Assembly (NCBI GenBank): GCA_964016985.1
Contig: OZ024824.1
Location: 45,677,168-45,741,167 of the forward strand
DNA: 64,000 nt
From: Anodontia alba
Taxonomy: Eukaryota > Mollusca > Bivalvia > Lucinida > Lucinidae
Reading direction: 5' to 3'
In this document: one piece after another, positions 1-11,315 of the stretch
Layout: every line of letters starts with the position of its first letter
Numbering within the stretch: the stretch's first letter is position 1
Made by a program: the position numbers and the translations under genes
The notes under the pieces: model-generated
What the model was told of the DNA's origin: nothing
The model's database searches: none
The model's input: only the letters and a program-made list of their open reading frames with translations

Positions 1-417
1 CAGATAATATATAAGCAACTACATGAAAAACCTGTCTTCGAGGTTTTCGACCAAATAAGACTCAGACCTGCTTACTCAGCCGTAGACTGGCTAACTCGGC
101 CATTGTGCCAGATTAGCTAGTCTTGAAAGTTTTGATAGGTTGTTTACTGTCTAGACAGCGAACAACAACGGTGCTGATCAGACTGCGCATAGCAAAAACC
201 ACGTGTCTTTGTTGTTCGCATATGGCATAAGATTTTTATCCCATGAAGAGGCTCATAATTATATCGCTTCAACAGTCTGTCACATGTCTGAGATTCTTGT
301 ACATACACTACATCAATATCTACACTCCTTTAAACACAGCATGTGAACACCTTACCCGAAATTTGATTTCTGGGTCGGTTACTCACCTCAACTCCTTACC
401 ATACTTTATTTAAAATT
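1..417. other. Unassigned flank with one imperfect hairpin
   Basis: No gene seen. Positions 159-219 form an imperfect hairpin with arms GCGAACAACAA / TTGTTGTTCGC around a CTGATCAG core, like the other GCGAACAG/GCGGACA hairpins in the window. The rest is AT-rich and unassigned. Confidence 0.4.
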
Positions 418-805
418 AAACAAGAGGCCCACGGGCCACTCACCTGAGTAGCATTGTGAGTGCAGATATGCAGATGTTACCGGTATGTAACATTTTTCCA
501 ATCCTGTCATCGCAACTAATGAAAAGATCATCCTTTAAGCAGTTCTTAATTTTTAAGATGAATATTATATATGGCAAGACAGTCAATGGAGCGTGATCAT
601 TTGAACAAACTCTCAATCACATTTCAACAGTAGGATCAATGTGAAATTTGGTTGCTATTGCCTAAGTGGTTTCTGAAGAATCATGATTTTATACATGTAA
701 ACAGCACAGTGGCAGGGAAATATAATAAACATAAAGAAGATGGTAGCCATCTTGGATTTCCAATCAGAATGACTTTTAGCCACTGTTGATCTACAAGTCA
801 CTTCG
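418..805. repeat. Left arm of a ~390-bp inverted repeat; array-element terminus
   Basis: Starts with ACAAGAGGCCCACGGGCC followed by CTCACCTGA. The whole stretch recurs in reverse complement at 4838-5230 at roughly 85-90% identity by eye. The GGCC palindrome plus CTCACCTGA is the terminus also seen at 6788-6827, 25408-25440 and 57305-57335. It runs into the YY1-motif array at about 745. Confidence 0.8.
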
Positions 806-2600
806 ATACTTCCAATGAACTTTTAAGTCAATTGCCCTTTCGGTTCAGGGGAAAAAGTTCAAAACAGATTTTCAAGCTGGCCACCATAGCCGCAATTTGA
901 GATTTCTTATCGCAACCATTTGAGCGTTTTTTGATCTACAAGTCACCCTGATGCTTCCTACCAAGTTTCGAGTCAATAAATGGTCTTTCAGTTCAGAAGA
1001 AGTAAAGAAAAATAGATTTTCAAGATGGCCGCCATCTTGGATTTCCAATCGGAAGGATTTTAGCTATTTTTATATCAACATGTCATCCTGATGCTTCCTA
1101 CCAATTTTCAAATTAACTGGCCCTTTGGTTCAGGAAAATAAGTGAAAGGAAAAGAGTTTCAAGATGGCCGCCATGACAGCCATCTTGGATTTCCTATCCA
1201 AACAATTTAAGCTATTTTAGATCTACAAGTCACCTAAATGCTTCCTACCAAGTTTTGAGTCAAATGGCCTTTCAATTCAGGAGAAGAAGCGAAAAATAGA
1301 TTTTAAAGATGGCTGTCATAGCGGCCATCTTGGATTTCTGATAGGGATGATTTTATCTATTTTTGATCTACAGGTCACCCTGAGGCTTCCTACCTAGTTT
1401 AAAGCCAATAAGCCTTTTGATTCAGGAGAAGAAGTGAAAAATCTACATTTTCAAAATGGCCACCATGGCAGCCATCTTGGATTTCCAATCAGAACGATTT
1501 TAGCCATTTTTAATCTATAAGTCACCCCGATGCTTCCTACCAAGTTTCAAGTCAACTAGCTTTTGGGTTTAGGAGAAGAAGCGAAAAAAAGATTTTCAAG
1601 ATGGCCACCAGGGTGGCCCTCTTGGACTTCCGATCAGCATGGTTTTAGCTATTTTTGATCTACAAGTCACCCTGATGCTTCCTACCAAGTTTGGAGTCAG
1701 TTGGCCTTTCGGCTCAGGAGAAGAAGCGAAAAATAGATTTTCAAAATGGCCACCATGGTGGCCATCTTGGATTTCCGTTTGGAATGATTTTAGCGTCTTT
1801 TGATCTATAAGTCACCCCTATGCTTCCTAGCAAGTTTGGAGTCAATTGGCCTTTCGGTTCAGGAGAAGAAGCGAAAAATAGATTTTCAAGATGGCTGCCA
1901 TCTTGGATTTCTGATTTTGATTGTGTTGGGGTTTAACGACACGTCAACCCTTGAGGGTCATTTTGTGTCGTCTCCCAGAGAAAGGGAGAAAAGAGATAGA
2001 AGAGAGAGAGTAGAGGAGATGAAAGAGAGGGACAGGGAAGAAAGAGGAACAGGAATGAAAGTGAAGAAACAGAAGAAATAAAAACATTCCCCCTCTACCC
2101 TTACCCACTACAAGGATAGCAGGCCTTGCCCAACTGTAAGCCAATATCAGTTGGACGCCCCAGTGATGTAAGATACACAGCACCTTCGCACCACCCGACC
2201 ACCCCCCTTGGATTTCTGATCAACACGATTTTAGCTGGTTTTGATCTACAAGTCACCCCGATGCTTCCTAGCAAGTTTGGAGTCAATTGGCCTTTCGGTT
2301 CAGGAGAAGAAGCTAAAAATAGATTTAAGATGGCTGCCATGGCGGCCATCTTGGATTTTCGATTGGCAAGATTTTAACTATTTTTGATCTACAAGTCACC
2401 CCAGTGCTTCCTAGAAAGTTTGGAGTCAATTGGCCTTTCGGTTCAGGAGAAGAAGCGAAAAATAGATTTTCAAGATGGCGGCCATGGCGGCCATCTTGGA
2501 TTTCCGATCGGCATGATTTTAGCTATTTTTGATGTACAAGTCACCCCGATGCTTCCTACCAAGTATCGAGTCAATTTGCCCAGGGGTGTAGGAGTAAGCT
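745..2600 (+). repeat. Tandem array, ~146-bp unit, paired YY1-like motifs
   Basis: About a dozen diverged units. The word CTTGGATTTC recurs at 751, 1036, 1184, 1329, 1476, 1766, 1902, 2207 and 2495 (a variant at 1621), a step of about 145-148 bp apart from the insertion at 1916-2206. Each unit carries AAGATGG...CCATCTT, two facing sites close to the YY1 consensus; 2472-2482 reads AAGATGGCGGC exactly. Units then read 'gatctacaagtcaccc' and 'cctaccaagtttgg'. Short open frames here are repeat artefacts. The array is the body of the element ending at 2696. Confidence 0.85.
1916..2206 (+). mobile_element. Retroposon-like insertion with 14-bp target duplication
   Basis: The 14-bp word CTTGGATTTCTGAT lies at both 1902-1915 and 2207-2220, so a 291-bp sequence split one array unit and duplicated its target. 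The insert starts TTTGATTGTGTT, has a purine-rich GAGAGA/GGGAGAAA centre and ends in a C-rich stretch. A second copy is at 27728-27997. A long target duplication suggests copy-and-paste retroposition (SINE-like). I see no clear tRNA-type promoter boxes, so the class is open. Confidence 0.75.
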
Positions 2601-2696
2601 TTTAAATCAATTGTTGACGTCGCATGACGGACGACGGACATTGACTGACCACAATAGTTCACCATGAGCACTTTGCGCTCAGGTGAGCTAACAAGT
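2600..2696 (+). mobile_element. Right terminus of the YY1-array element
   Basis: Contains GACGGACGACGGACATTG and ends GCTCAGGTGAGCTAACA. The reverse complement of the same end opens the element at 55764. Its TCAGGTGAG is the inverse of the CTCACCTGA near the left end, giving subterminal inverted repeats. Confidence 0.75.
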
Positions 2697-3460
2697 ACAA
2701 TTTACTACCGAATGTTTTGTCTAAAAATAGCTCAATGGGTGGCAAACAGTTAAGCCCCTGATGTGACACCGCATTTTGTAGCATCTCATGGGGGTTTACA
2801 ATGTTTGCTCGGGACTGTCTGGCCAAATACATCCAGTAAAGTATGACCAATTTCAATATAAATTTGCAGGAGTGTTACTTTGATGATCCTCTACCAAGAT
2901 TGTTCAAGCCATTTGGATTCGTCAAAAAACATGGCCACCAGGGGGCGGGGCTTATTTTCCCTTTATATTTATATAGAAAACTTTAAAAATCTTCTTGTCA
3001 GAAACCACTGGACCGATTTCAATATAATTTTGCAGGAATGTTTGTTTGGTGATCCTGTACCAAGATTGTTCAAGCCATCTGGATTCGTCAAAAAACATGG
3101 CTGCCAGGGGACGGAGCTTATTTTTCCTACATGTATATATCTATATGGAAAACTTTTAAAAGCTTCTTGTCAGAAACACTGGGCCAATTTCAATATAATT
3201 TTACAGAAAGGTTCCTTTAGTAATCCTCTACCAAGATTGTTCAAGCCATTTGGATTCCTCAAAAAACATGGCCACCAGAGGGTGGGGCTTATTTTCCCTA
3301 TATATACAGAAAAGTTTAAAAATCTTCTTGTCAGAAACCACTGGACCGATTTCAATATAACACGGCAGGAATGTTTCTTTTGTAACTTTCTACCAAGATT
3401 GTTCAAGCCATCATGATAGGTCAAAAACCATGGCCGCCAGGGGGGTGGGACTTTTTTTTT
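2697..3460 (+). repeat. Tandem array, ~168-bp unit, CTCF-like motif (first block)
   Basis: Units run through TATATAGAAAACTTTAAAAA, 'cagaaaccactggaccgatttca', 'ctaccaagattgttcaagcc' and an 'acatggccnccagggggcggggc' segment, repeated at about 2948, 3117 and 3288. At 2935-2946 the sequence CCACCAGGGGGC matches the 12-base CTCF core consensus CCASYAGRKGGC at every position; 3272-3283 matches 11 of 12. Positions 2697-2850 are a unique-looking lead-in. Not coding. Confidence 0.8.
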
Positions 3461-4837
3461 TTAACCCACCTGACCTCTGCTCAGGATGAGCTATAGTGAT
3501 CACTTTTCCTCCGTCCATTAACATTTTCAAATGACTTCTCCTCTGAAGCCGCTGAGCCAATTTTGCTCAGATTTCATGTGGAGCCTCCTTAGGGTGGGGG
3601 AACGAAAGATTGCTAAAATGGTCATGGTCCGTTGACCCAAGATGGCCACCATGCACATATATTGTAAAAACCTTTAAAAATCTTCTCCATAACCGAGGAT
3701 GCCTTGGGGCTGAATCTTTGCAAGAATCATCAGGGACAAGAGGTCTACCAAAGTTGTTATAAGATTTGTCGTACGTTGGCATTTGACCTTTTTACGGCAA
3801 GGTCAAGTTTGCTTCCCTATGCTTTTGTATGGGAAAAACCTTTAAAAATCTTCTTCTCCAAAACCGAGCATGCCTTGTGGCTGAATCTTTGCACATATCA
3901 TCGGGAATGGGAGGGCTACCAAAGTTGCTAAAATAATGGTTGTACATTGACATTTGACCTTTTTGCGGTAAGGTCAATATTGCTTCCTTATGCATTTATA
4001 TGGGAAAAATGTTCAGAATTTCAAATAACATCTCCTCTGGAGCCTCTGGGCCAAATTTGCTCAAATTTCATATTGAGCCTCCTTAGGTTGGGGGGAACAA
4101 AAGATTGCTAAAATGGTCGCAGTTCATTAACCAAGATGGCCGCCATGCCCATATATGGTAAAAACATTTAAAAATCTTCTTCTCCAGAACCGAGGATGCT
4201 TTGGGGCTGAATCTTTGCATAATTCATCGGGGACGGAGGGTCTACCAAAGTTGCTAAAATTTGACCTTTTTACGGCAAGGTCGTTTGCTTCCCTATGCAT
4301 TTATATGGGAAAAAAACATTTAAAAATGTTATTCTCCAAAATCGAGGATGGCATGTGGCTGAATGTTTGCATATATCATCGGGAATGGGCGGTCTACCAA
4401 GGTTGCTAAAATAATTGTCATACATTGACATTTAACCTTTTTACGGCGAGGTCAAGTTTGCTTCTGTATGCATTTGTATGGGCCCCATACATTTGTATGG
4501 AAAAAATGTTGATAATTTCAAATGACTTTTCCTCTGAAGCCTCCGGGCCAGTGTTGCTCAAATTTCATGCAGAGCCTCCTTGGGCAGGAGAATGAAAGAT
4601 TGCTAAAATGGGCATGGTCCATTGATCAAAATGGCTGCCATGCCCATATAATGGTAAAAAAAAATTTACAAATCTTCTTCTCCATAACCAAATAAGCCCT
4701 GGGCCCTTATCTTTGCACAAATTATGAGGGACAGGAGAGCTACCAAAATTGCTAAAATGATGGTTCTATGTTGACGTTTGACCTTTTTACCTCCAAGGTC
4801 AAATTTGCTTCCCCATGCATTTGTATGGGCCATATAC
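3461..4837 (+). repeat. Tandem array with DR1-like motifs
   Basis: Long units repeat 'ttctccanaaccgaggatgc', 'gggctgaatctttgcac', 'ctaccaaagttgctaaaat', TTTGACCTTTTTACGGCAAG and 'tatgcatttgtatggg'. Each pass includes two spaced AGGTCA-like half-sites on the minus strand, e.g. 3948-3960 and 4772-4784, each one base from AGGTCAAAGGTCA. A related array lies in opposite orientation at 25408-27010. Confidence 0.75.
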
Positions 4838-5230
4838 ATTTATATTGAAAGTATTCAAGTGAATTGTAGATCAACAGTAGTTAAAATTGTTCTGATTGGA
4901 AATCTTAGATGGCCATCATCTTGTTTATATTTATTATATTTCTCTGCCACTGTGCTGTTTACATGTATAAAATCATGATTCTTCAGAATCCACTTAGCCA
5001 ATTTCCACCAAATTTCACATTGATCCTACTGTTGAAATGTGATTGATGGTTTATTCAAATGATCATGCTCCATTGACTGTCAGGCCCATATATTCTTCTT
5101 CAAAACGAAGAACTGCTCAAATGATGATCTTTTCATTAGTTGTGATGATAGGATTGGAAAAATGTTGCATAACATCTGCATGTCTGCAGTGACTCAGGTG
5201 AGCGAGCCGTGGCCCGTGGGCCTCTTGTTT
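4838..5230. repeat. Right arm of the ~390-bp inverted repeat
   Basis: Reverse complement of 418-805, ending TCAGGTGAGCG...GGCCCGTGGGCCTCTTG. Together the two arms bracket three different arrays, giving a 4.8-kb foldback structure or two elements in opposite orientation. Confidence 0.8.
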
Positions 5231-6720
5231 CCCTATATATCTATATAGAAAACTTTAAAAATCTTCATGTTAGAAAGCACTGGACCGATTTCTATATAAC
5301 TAGGCAAAAATGTTTCCTTGGTGATCCTCTACCAAGATTGTCCAAGCCGTCATGATTTGTCAAAAAACATAGCAGCTAGGGGGCGGGGCTTATTTTCCCT
5401 ATATATATATAGAAAACTTTAAAAATCTTCTTGTCAGAAACCACTGGACCGATTTCATTAATACTTGGCAGAAATCTTTCCTTTTGACCCTTAACCAAGA
5501 TTGTTCAAGTTATCATGATTTGTCAAAAAAACATTGCCACCGGGTGGTGGGTGGGGAGGGAGGCTTAAATTCCCTATATATCTATATAGAAAAGTTTAAA
5601 AATCTTCTTGTCAGAAACCAATGGACCAATTTCAATATAGCTTGGCAGGAATGTTGCTTTGGTGACCTGCTACCAAGATTGTTCAAGCAGTCATGATTCG
5701 TCTAAAAAAAATTCTGCCAGGGGGTGGGGCTTATTTTCCCTATATATCTCTATAGAAAACTTTAAAAATCTTCTTGTCAGAAACCACTGGACCGATTTCA
5801 TTATAACTTGGTAGAAATCTTTCCTTGTTGACCCTCTACCAAGATTGTTCAAGTTATCATGATTCGTCAAAAAACAATGGCCGCCACTGGGAGGGGCTTA
5901 TTTTCCAAATATATCTATATAGAAAAGTTTAAAAATCTTCTTCTCAGAAACCAATGGACCGATTTCAATATAACTTGGCAGGAATGTTTCTTTGGTGACC
6001 CTCTACCAAGATTGTTCAAGCCATTATGATTCATCAAAAAACATGGCGGCTAGGGGGCGGAGCATATTTTCCCTATATAGAAAACTTTAAAAATCTTCTC
6101 GTAAGAAACCGTTGGATTGAGTTCAATGTTACTTGACAGGAATGTGCTTTGGTGACCTTCTACTAAGATTGTGCCCTCATGATACGTCAAAAAACATGGC
6201 CTTCATGGGGCGGGGCTTATTTTCCGTATATATCTGTATAGAAAACTTTAAAATTCATCTTGTCAGAAACCACCTGATTGATTTTAATATTACTTGCCAG
6301 GAATGTTGCTTTGGTGACCCCCTATCAAGATTGTTCAAGCAATCATGATTCGTCAAAAAACATGGTTACTAGGGGTGGGGCTTATTTTCCCTATATATCT
6401 AAATAGAAAACTTTAAAAATCTTCTCGTCAGAAACCACTGAACCGATTTCAATAGAACTTGGCAGGATTTTTCCTTTGGTGACCCTCTACCAAGTTTGTT
6501 CAAGCTGTCATGATCTGTCAAAAAACATGGCCGTTAGGGGGTGGGGCTTAATTTCCCTATATATCTATATAAGACATTTTAAAAATCTATTTGTCAGAAA
6601 CCACTGGACCAATTTCAATATAACAGCAGAATTGTTCCTTTGGTGATCCTCTTTCACTATTCAGTTCAAGCCATCATGATGGATGAAAAAAAACATGGCC
6701 ACTGGGGTGCAGGGTTATAA
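5231..6720 (+). repeat. Tandem array, ~165-bp unit, CTCF-like motif (second block)
   Basis: Same unit as 2850-3460, repeated about nine times with CTTATTTTCC near 5389, 5728, 5888, 6217, 6378 and 6546. The G-rich segment varies (for example CTAGGGGGCGGGG near 5377 and CGGCTAGGGGGCGG near 6047). The array begins directly at the end of the inverted repeat at 5230, so this is a junction or truncation. Confidence 0.85.
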
Positions 6721-6830
6721 AATTTATACAAAAATTTTAGAGCAGTAAACTTGGCTGAAACTTCAACAGTAAGTATGCAAAGCTGTTTGCTCAGGTGAGC
6801 GATATAGGACCATCATGGTCCTCTTGCTTT
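6721..6830 (-). mobile_element. Terminus of the second CTCF-motif array element
   Basis: Reads GCTCAGGTGAGCGATATAGG then GACCATCATGGTCCTCTTGC. Read on the minus strand, this is the GAGGACC...GGTCC / CTCACCTGA left end, so the array at 5231-6720 belongs to an element lying in reverse. Confidence 0.7.
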
Positions 6831-7072
6831 TTTTTTTTCCCCCCCATTGGACCTAGCATGCCAGTTATGCCTGTTTTTGAATCTATTCTGTTCTAAATAT
6901 TCCCCCCCCCCCCCCTCCCCACACACACACCCTTGGATGGGGACGCCAGTGCTGATAAGATCTGCACCAAAAGCAATATACCCCCTCCCGCTTGAGCTAG
7001 GATTCTGATACTTATGTCTCCTCCCTTTAGGGTAGGGAGATGTGTATTGTTTTTTCCCTCGGGCGTCTGTCA
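6831..7072. other. Low-complexity spacer
   Basis: Runs of T (6830-6838) and C (6902-6915) with a short CA stretch. No gene or element recognised. Confidence 0.5.
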
Positions 7073-7368
7073 CAAAATCTTGTCCACTCTGTAACTTGAA
7101 AATGGTTCAAGCTGTCTCCACATAACTTCATATAAATATCAATCAACATTATCTTACATGCAGAGCACAAGAACCATACGTCTTGCATTTATACTTTTTG
7201 AGTTATTTCACTTGGAACTTTATGCGTCACAAAATCGTGTCCGCTCTGTAACTTGAAACCTGTTCAAGATCTCTTCAAGAAAGGTCATGTAAATATCAAT
7301 CAGCATTAGACAACATGCAGCGCGCAAGAACCATAACTCTTGCATTTATACTTTTTTGAATTATTATA
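7073..7368. repeat. Two-unit tandem repeat, 'TGTCCRCTCTGTAACTTGAA' family
   Basis: Two diverged units of about 155 bp, starting near 7080 and 7237. Each reads from the CTCTGTAACTTGAAA word through 'caagaaccataactcttgcattta'. The same unit forms the array at 46370-47300. Confidence 0.75.
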
Positions 7369-8180
7369 CACCTGTTTGAAAAACGGGACATATTATTTTA
7401 CGGGGTATGACGTCCGTCAGAAAACTTTTTCGTTTCCGGCTAACGCCTCCTACAGTTTACATCCGATTAAAATGAAACTTGGTATATAGCTAGACCATGA
7501 TGTGAAGCAGCACATATTGTTTTTGAGCTACAGACCACCAATTATTAGCAGAGCTATGCCCCTTCGAAAATTTCAGAAAACATTTCGTTTCTGGTTAACG
7601 CCTACACTTTACATCTGATCAAGCTGAAACTTCATTTATAGTTAGACCATGATGTGGAACAGTGCATATTGTTTTGAGGTTACAGTCCACTTAATATCAG
7701 CAGAGTTATAGCCCTTTGAAAATTCCTTTAAACTTTTCGTTTCCGGATAACTGCTCCTACAATTTACACCTGATCAAGCAGAAACTTCATTTATAGTTAG
7801 ACCAAGATGTGGGGGCAGTGCATATTGTTTCTAGGTCACAGTCCACCAAATATTAGCAGAGTTATGTCCCTTTTAAAATTTCATTAAACTTTTCGTTTCC
7901 GGCTAACTCCTACAATTTACATCCGATCAAGCTGAAACTTCATTTATAGCTAGACCATGATGCGGAGCAGCACATATTGTTTCAAGGTTACAGTCCACTA
8001 AATATTAGCAGAGTTAAGCCCCATTGAAAATTTCTTTAAACTTCTAGTTTCTGGTTAACTCCTCCTTCAATTTATATCCGATCAAGCTGAAACTTCATTT
8101 ATGCTATAGTTAGACCAAGATGTAGAGAAGGGCGTATTGTTTTGAGGTTATAGTCCACCAAACATTAGCTGAGTTACGCC
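7369..8180. repeat. Five-unit tandem repeat, ~153-bp 'CGTTTCCGGCTAAC' family
   Basis: CGTTTC(C/T)GG or a variant recurs near 7430, 7585, 7738, 7894 and 8046. Units continue 'catccgatcaagctgaaact', 'tagttagaccatgatgtgg', 'agtccaccaaatattagcag'. It opens with CCTGTTTGAAAAACGGGACA and is cut at 8180 by the next feature. Confidence 0.8.
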
Positions 8181-8330
8181 TAGTGGTGGGACGATTCATC
8201 GATGCATTGGTGCATTCCGATACGCTTCATGTATCGATACACATGATGGAGTATCGATATGATGAACGCTTCTATTCAGATTCGCTTATTTGTGTTCGTT
8301 ACATTCTTTAATCCGGTCTACAAAGTGACA
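8181..8330. mobile_element. Possible hAT-like element end
   Basis: TAGTGGTGGGACGATTCATC interrupts the preceding repeat unit in mid-word and is followed by CGATGCAT/ATCGATAC repeats. TAGNGNTGGG ends are typical of hAT elements (family knowledge). No matching opposite end was found, so this is a solo or truncated terminus. Confidence 0.4.
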
Positions 8331-9342
8331 TTTTCAGAGCGCGATTTTGATTGGATGACGCTTGACTGATAGCCAATTGCATTTTGCTTTACTCTCATTA
8401 TGATGGCAGATGAAACTGTGGTTGGAATTTATTCGCCGCCCAGCGGTAAAAATACTAGTTCTGTATGGGAACTTACTTTTGAAGTTAGCCATTTTTAGTG
8501 TTTCAGTATTATGGACAATGCATGTTTAAGGGAAACCATATAGTTGGGGTCATAGTGTTGTTCAAACACATGTTCTAGTTCATTATAATTTCAACACAAA
8601 AACATGTTGGAACTTATTAGAAGGTCATTCATTGGTAGGGCTCTTTTAATGAATATCCACAACATATATTCCTTAAGAAAAATAAGAAATATGCCAGTAA
8701 TTTTTATTCAAAAAGTGTGTTATCTAGACTAACTGATAATACAGGTAAATAATAACGTTACTTTACGCATGTTAAAGTTAAATAAAAGTGTAGTTAAAAG
8801 AGATTCAGAACCACCACAGAGTAATGTACATCCAGTATAGCAACTGTAGTTACTCTGAATTGTTCAGAAGGCGGTGTCGCGAAAAAAGGCATTAACTTAA
8901 TTACATAATTAGATTTATATGATTTGATGGACCTGGATTTTGCTCTATATCCATATTTTCACACTTTCTTACAACCAGTGGCTTCATCCAATATTAAATT
9001 TACATTCAGAGACAAGGCTTTGTGAGAAATTCTAACACTCCTCGCCTATATAGCCAATGGTTAAACTCAGTGATATATTATGCAATAAATCACTGGGCGG
9101 AAACGCGTGACGGTATCTGGCGCCTTTCTGACGTCATTTCGATACACTGCTGACATCAGTCGTAGTTTCTATGACGCTAGACTGTGTAACGTCGTCTTTC
9201 TCACTTCAGCAACGTAAGAAATGCATGTAAACGTCAGCGTTACAGTCAAAACTTTTGGCGGGATTTCTTTATTCGATGGCGGAAAGTTTGAAAAATCTAA
9301 AGGATACAATTACCTTTTCGTCGTTTTCTATGTGTTAGAATC
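8331..9342. other. Unassigned DNA
   Basis: No gene recognised. At 9060-9110 an 'aataaatcactgggcgg' stretch resembles the palindrome that follows and may be part of the same repeat. Confidence 0.4.
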
Positions 9343-9514
9343 GAAATAGATCAGCTCTTGTGCGTGATTTGTTGAGTAATAAATCACAGTTTGTCGGTCA
9401 GTTGTAAGAAGATAAATCACTCGCGCTCCGCGCTCGTGATTTGATCTACTTTACAACTGACCTCCAAACAGTGATTTATTACTCAATAAATCACTGCTAG
9501 AGCTGATCTATTTC
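9343..9514. repeat. 172-bp palindromic element, GTGATTTATTACTC arms
   Basis: Arms of about 65 bases, from GAAATAGATCAGCTCT at the left to AGAGCTGATCTATTTC at the right, with paired TTGTAA/TTACAA and AATCAC/GTGATT blocks, around a centre CTCGCGCTCCGCGCTCGTG. A typical fold-back non-autonomous element; no target duplication identified. Confidence 0.75.
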
Positions 9515-10756
9515 TTAAATTTACTATTCCTTGAAAAACAACCAACATGAACACTTTGTACTACATGCTTTCACTATCAATTTAATTTCTCAAAATCAGT
9601 CAGATGGAAATGCATTCTACTTCTTTTAATGTATAAATAAGAATGGGTCTTTACTGAGGCATCTGTGTAAAACAGATATACATAAATAATCTAACCATGT
9701 ACTGAAAAACTAAATACAATTATTTCTCTTCTGTTTTGTTTCTTTCTTCACAAAAAAAATCCATTTTATTATCTGCATATATAAGCCAATGCAGTGATTG
9801 GAGTAGTGAACCTCTTTATTTTCCAATGAAGTTTACCACCTGATTATTCCAAATGAGTGTATCTCCAGCAGCAATTTCCAATTTCTAGAATTATCAAAGT
9901 TCGTCTAGATATGCTCCAGTTCATACATATTCCAACACCTGATGTAGCTCCACGATTATTCTAGTGCAATTTTATAAATTTATCTTTATCAACTTATTAT
10001 GAAGACGAGCAGATTAAATAAATTTGAAATGGCTATGTTCAATCCAGATTAGCTTTAATAACTGATTGTCATTTGATAGTGCTTCACCTAAGCATCAACA
10101 GATTAGCCCGACCAGCTATGCCTACCCTTTTCTGTTTTCAAGAGATTTTCCGATGTCCACAAAAGAAGGGTCATAACGTATGAATGGGCCAGCAGTCGTC
10201 AGACAACTCCGTGTCACTGAGGTGTGAATAAAGTAATTTCATGTAGGAGGAATGAATTAAATGCCTGATGTCTTGCTATATCAATATCGAATAAGTAGAT
10301 TCTGATACTTTCTTTTCGTTCAGCTTCCGTTGCTAAGCACAACATCAAAGATGGCGTGGGGTGATTGACAAAAGTAGCGCGTGTATTACTACACCGAATT
10401 TTGAAGTCTATGTTTCAAATTGCACTATCTAAATCGATTTCAGTGACAGTTATGTTAGCGAAATAGAAAAGCTATAAAAAATTCCCCTGCTTCACATTCA
10501 GTTCGCCGTAATAGTGCCGCATTGCGTCTGATTAAGAAGTAGTGCGCGTATGAATATAGCGGTGATGAAAATCCGCTTGTGACGTAGTAAAAAACCCCAT
10601 GCGATTGCATAGAGCCTGCTAGCTGTCGCTAGCAGACTCAAAAATACAGGGGAGAAAAATTAATATAAGAAGACTCTTTATCTGTCTTTCTGTTTGAAGG
10701 AAAAGCGCTTGCCTCTGAGCGAAAGATGTGTTCTTATACACATATGCAAGCTTTAA
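9515..10756. other. Unassigned DNA, probably host sequence
   Basis: No coding match. A small perfect stem CTGCTAGC/GCTAGCAG sits near 10617-10636. Nothing else was supported. Confidence 0.4.
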
Positions 10757-10975
10757 AGGGAATTGATACACTTTCAAGGGAGACAACTATGTCAAAAATG
10801 TTTTGGTCCCTTCTGAAATGTGGTCTACTCTAAAAGGAAAGAATTTGCTCCCTCCATTTGGGAGCAAATTCTTTCCTTCTAGAGTAGATCACTTTTCAAA
10901 AGGAGACTGGTGTATTAGAAGGCAAATTGTGAGTCACAAAAGTTGTCTCCCTTGTCAAAAATATTGAAAACCTTC
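10757..10975. mobile_element. TTAA element, GGGAGACAACT family (copy 1)
   Basis: TTAA at 10753-10756, then an AGGG...GGGAGACAACT end and a hairpin at about 10805-10908 with paired GAATTTGCTCCC / GGGAGCAAATTC and GTCTACTCTA / TAGAGTAGA blocks, then GTTGTCTCCCTTG. Other copies: 13685, 14641, 17952, 19262, 22724, 55649 and 61743. Confidence 0.7.
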
Positions 10976-11315
10976 TTAGTGCTTTCCTTCTTTCCATTTA
11001 GCTCAAGATCTGTGAGAAAAAAAAAAAAAAACTGCGTTACGGACAAACTAAAAATTACATGCTTCAGCTTGTGTATCCGTAAACCTTGAAATATGCAAAG
11101 ACTTGTTGATTGCAATGTATCGTTACGTCCTACTGCTTTTTTTTTTGACTGAAATAGCAAAATATTAATCATATTACATGACGCTATCTGCTAAATTCAA
11201 CTTCAACATAACGAAAGGCTAGATCAGGCTACACGTCTGCATATTTCTTGATTTATGTAATGGTTTATGATTTTTTATATGAAATACCGAATAGGTGAAC
11301 AGACCAATAGGTATA
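10976..11315. other. Unassigned DNA
   Basis: AT-rich with A and T homopolymers. The word ATATGAAATACCGAATA at 11277-11293 is repeated at 11559-11575, flanking the next element. Confidence 0.4.

Noticed and set aside
1800..2605. Open frames reading ...SIGLSVQEKKRKIDFQDGG... in several array units and again at 56737-56970
   Set aside because: The unit length is near a multiple of three, so frames persist by chance; most units have stops and no start is conserved. These are translations of a tandem repeat.
2880..3416. 178-codon frame with repeated LVRNHWTDFNI / PRLFKPSGF blocks
   Set aside because: It is the CTCF-motif array read in frame; unit copies at 5231-6720 are broken by stops.
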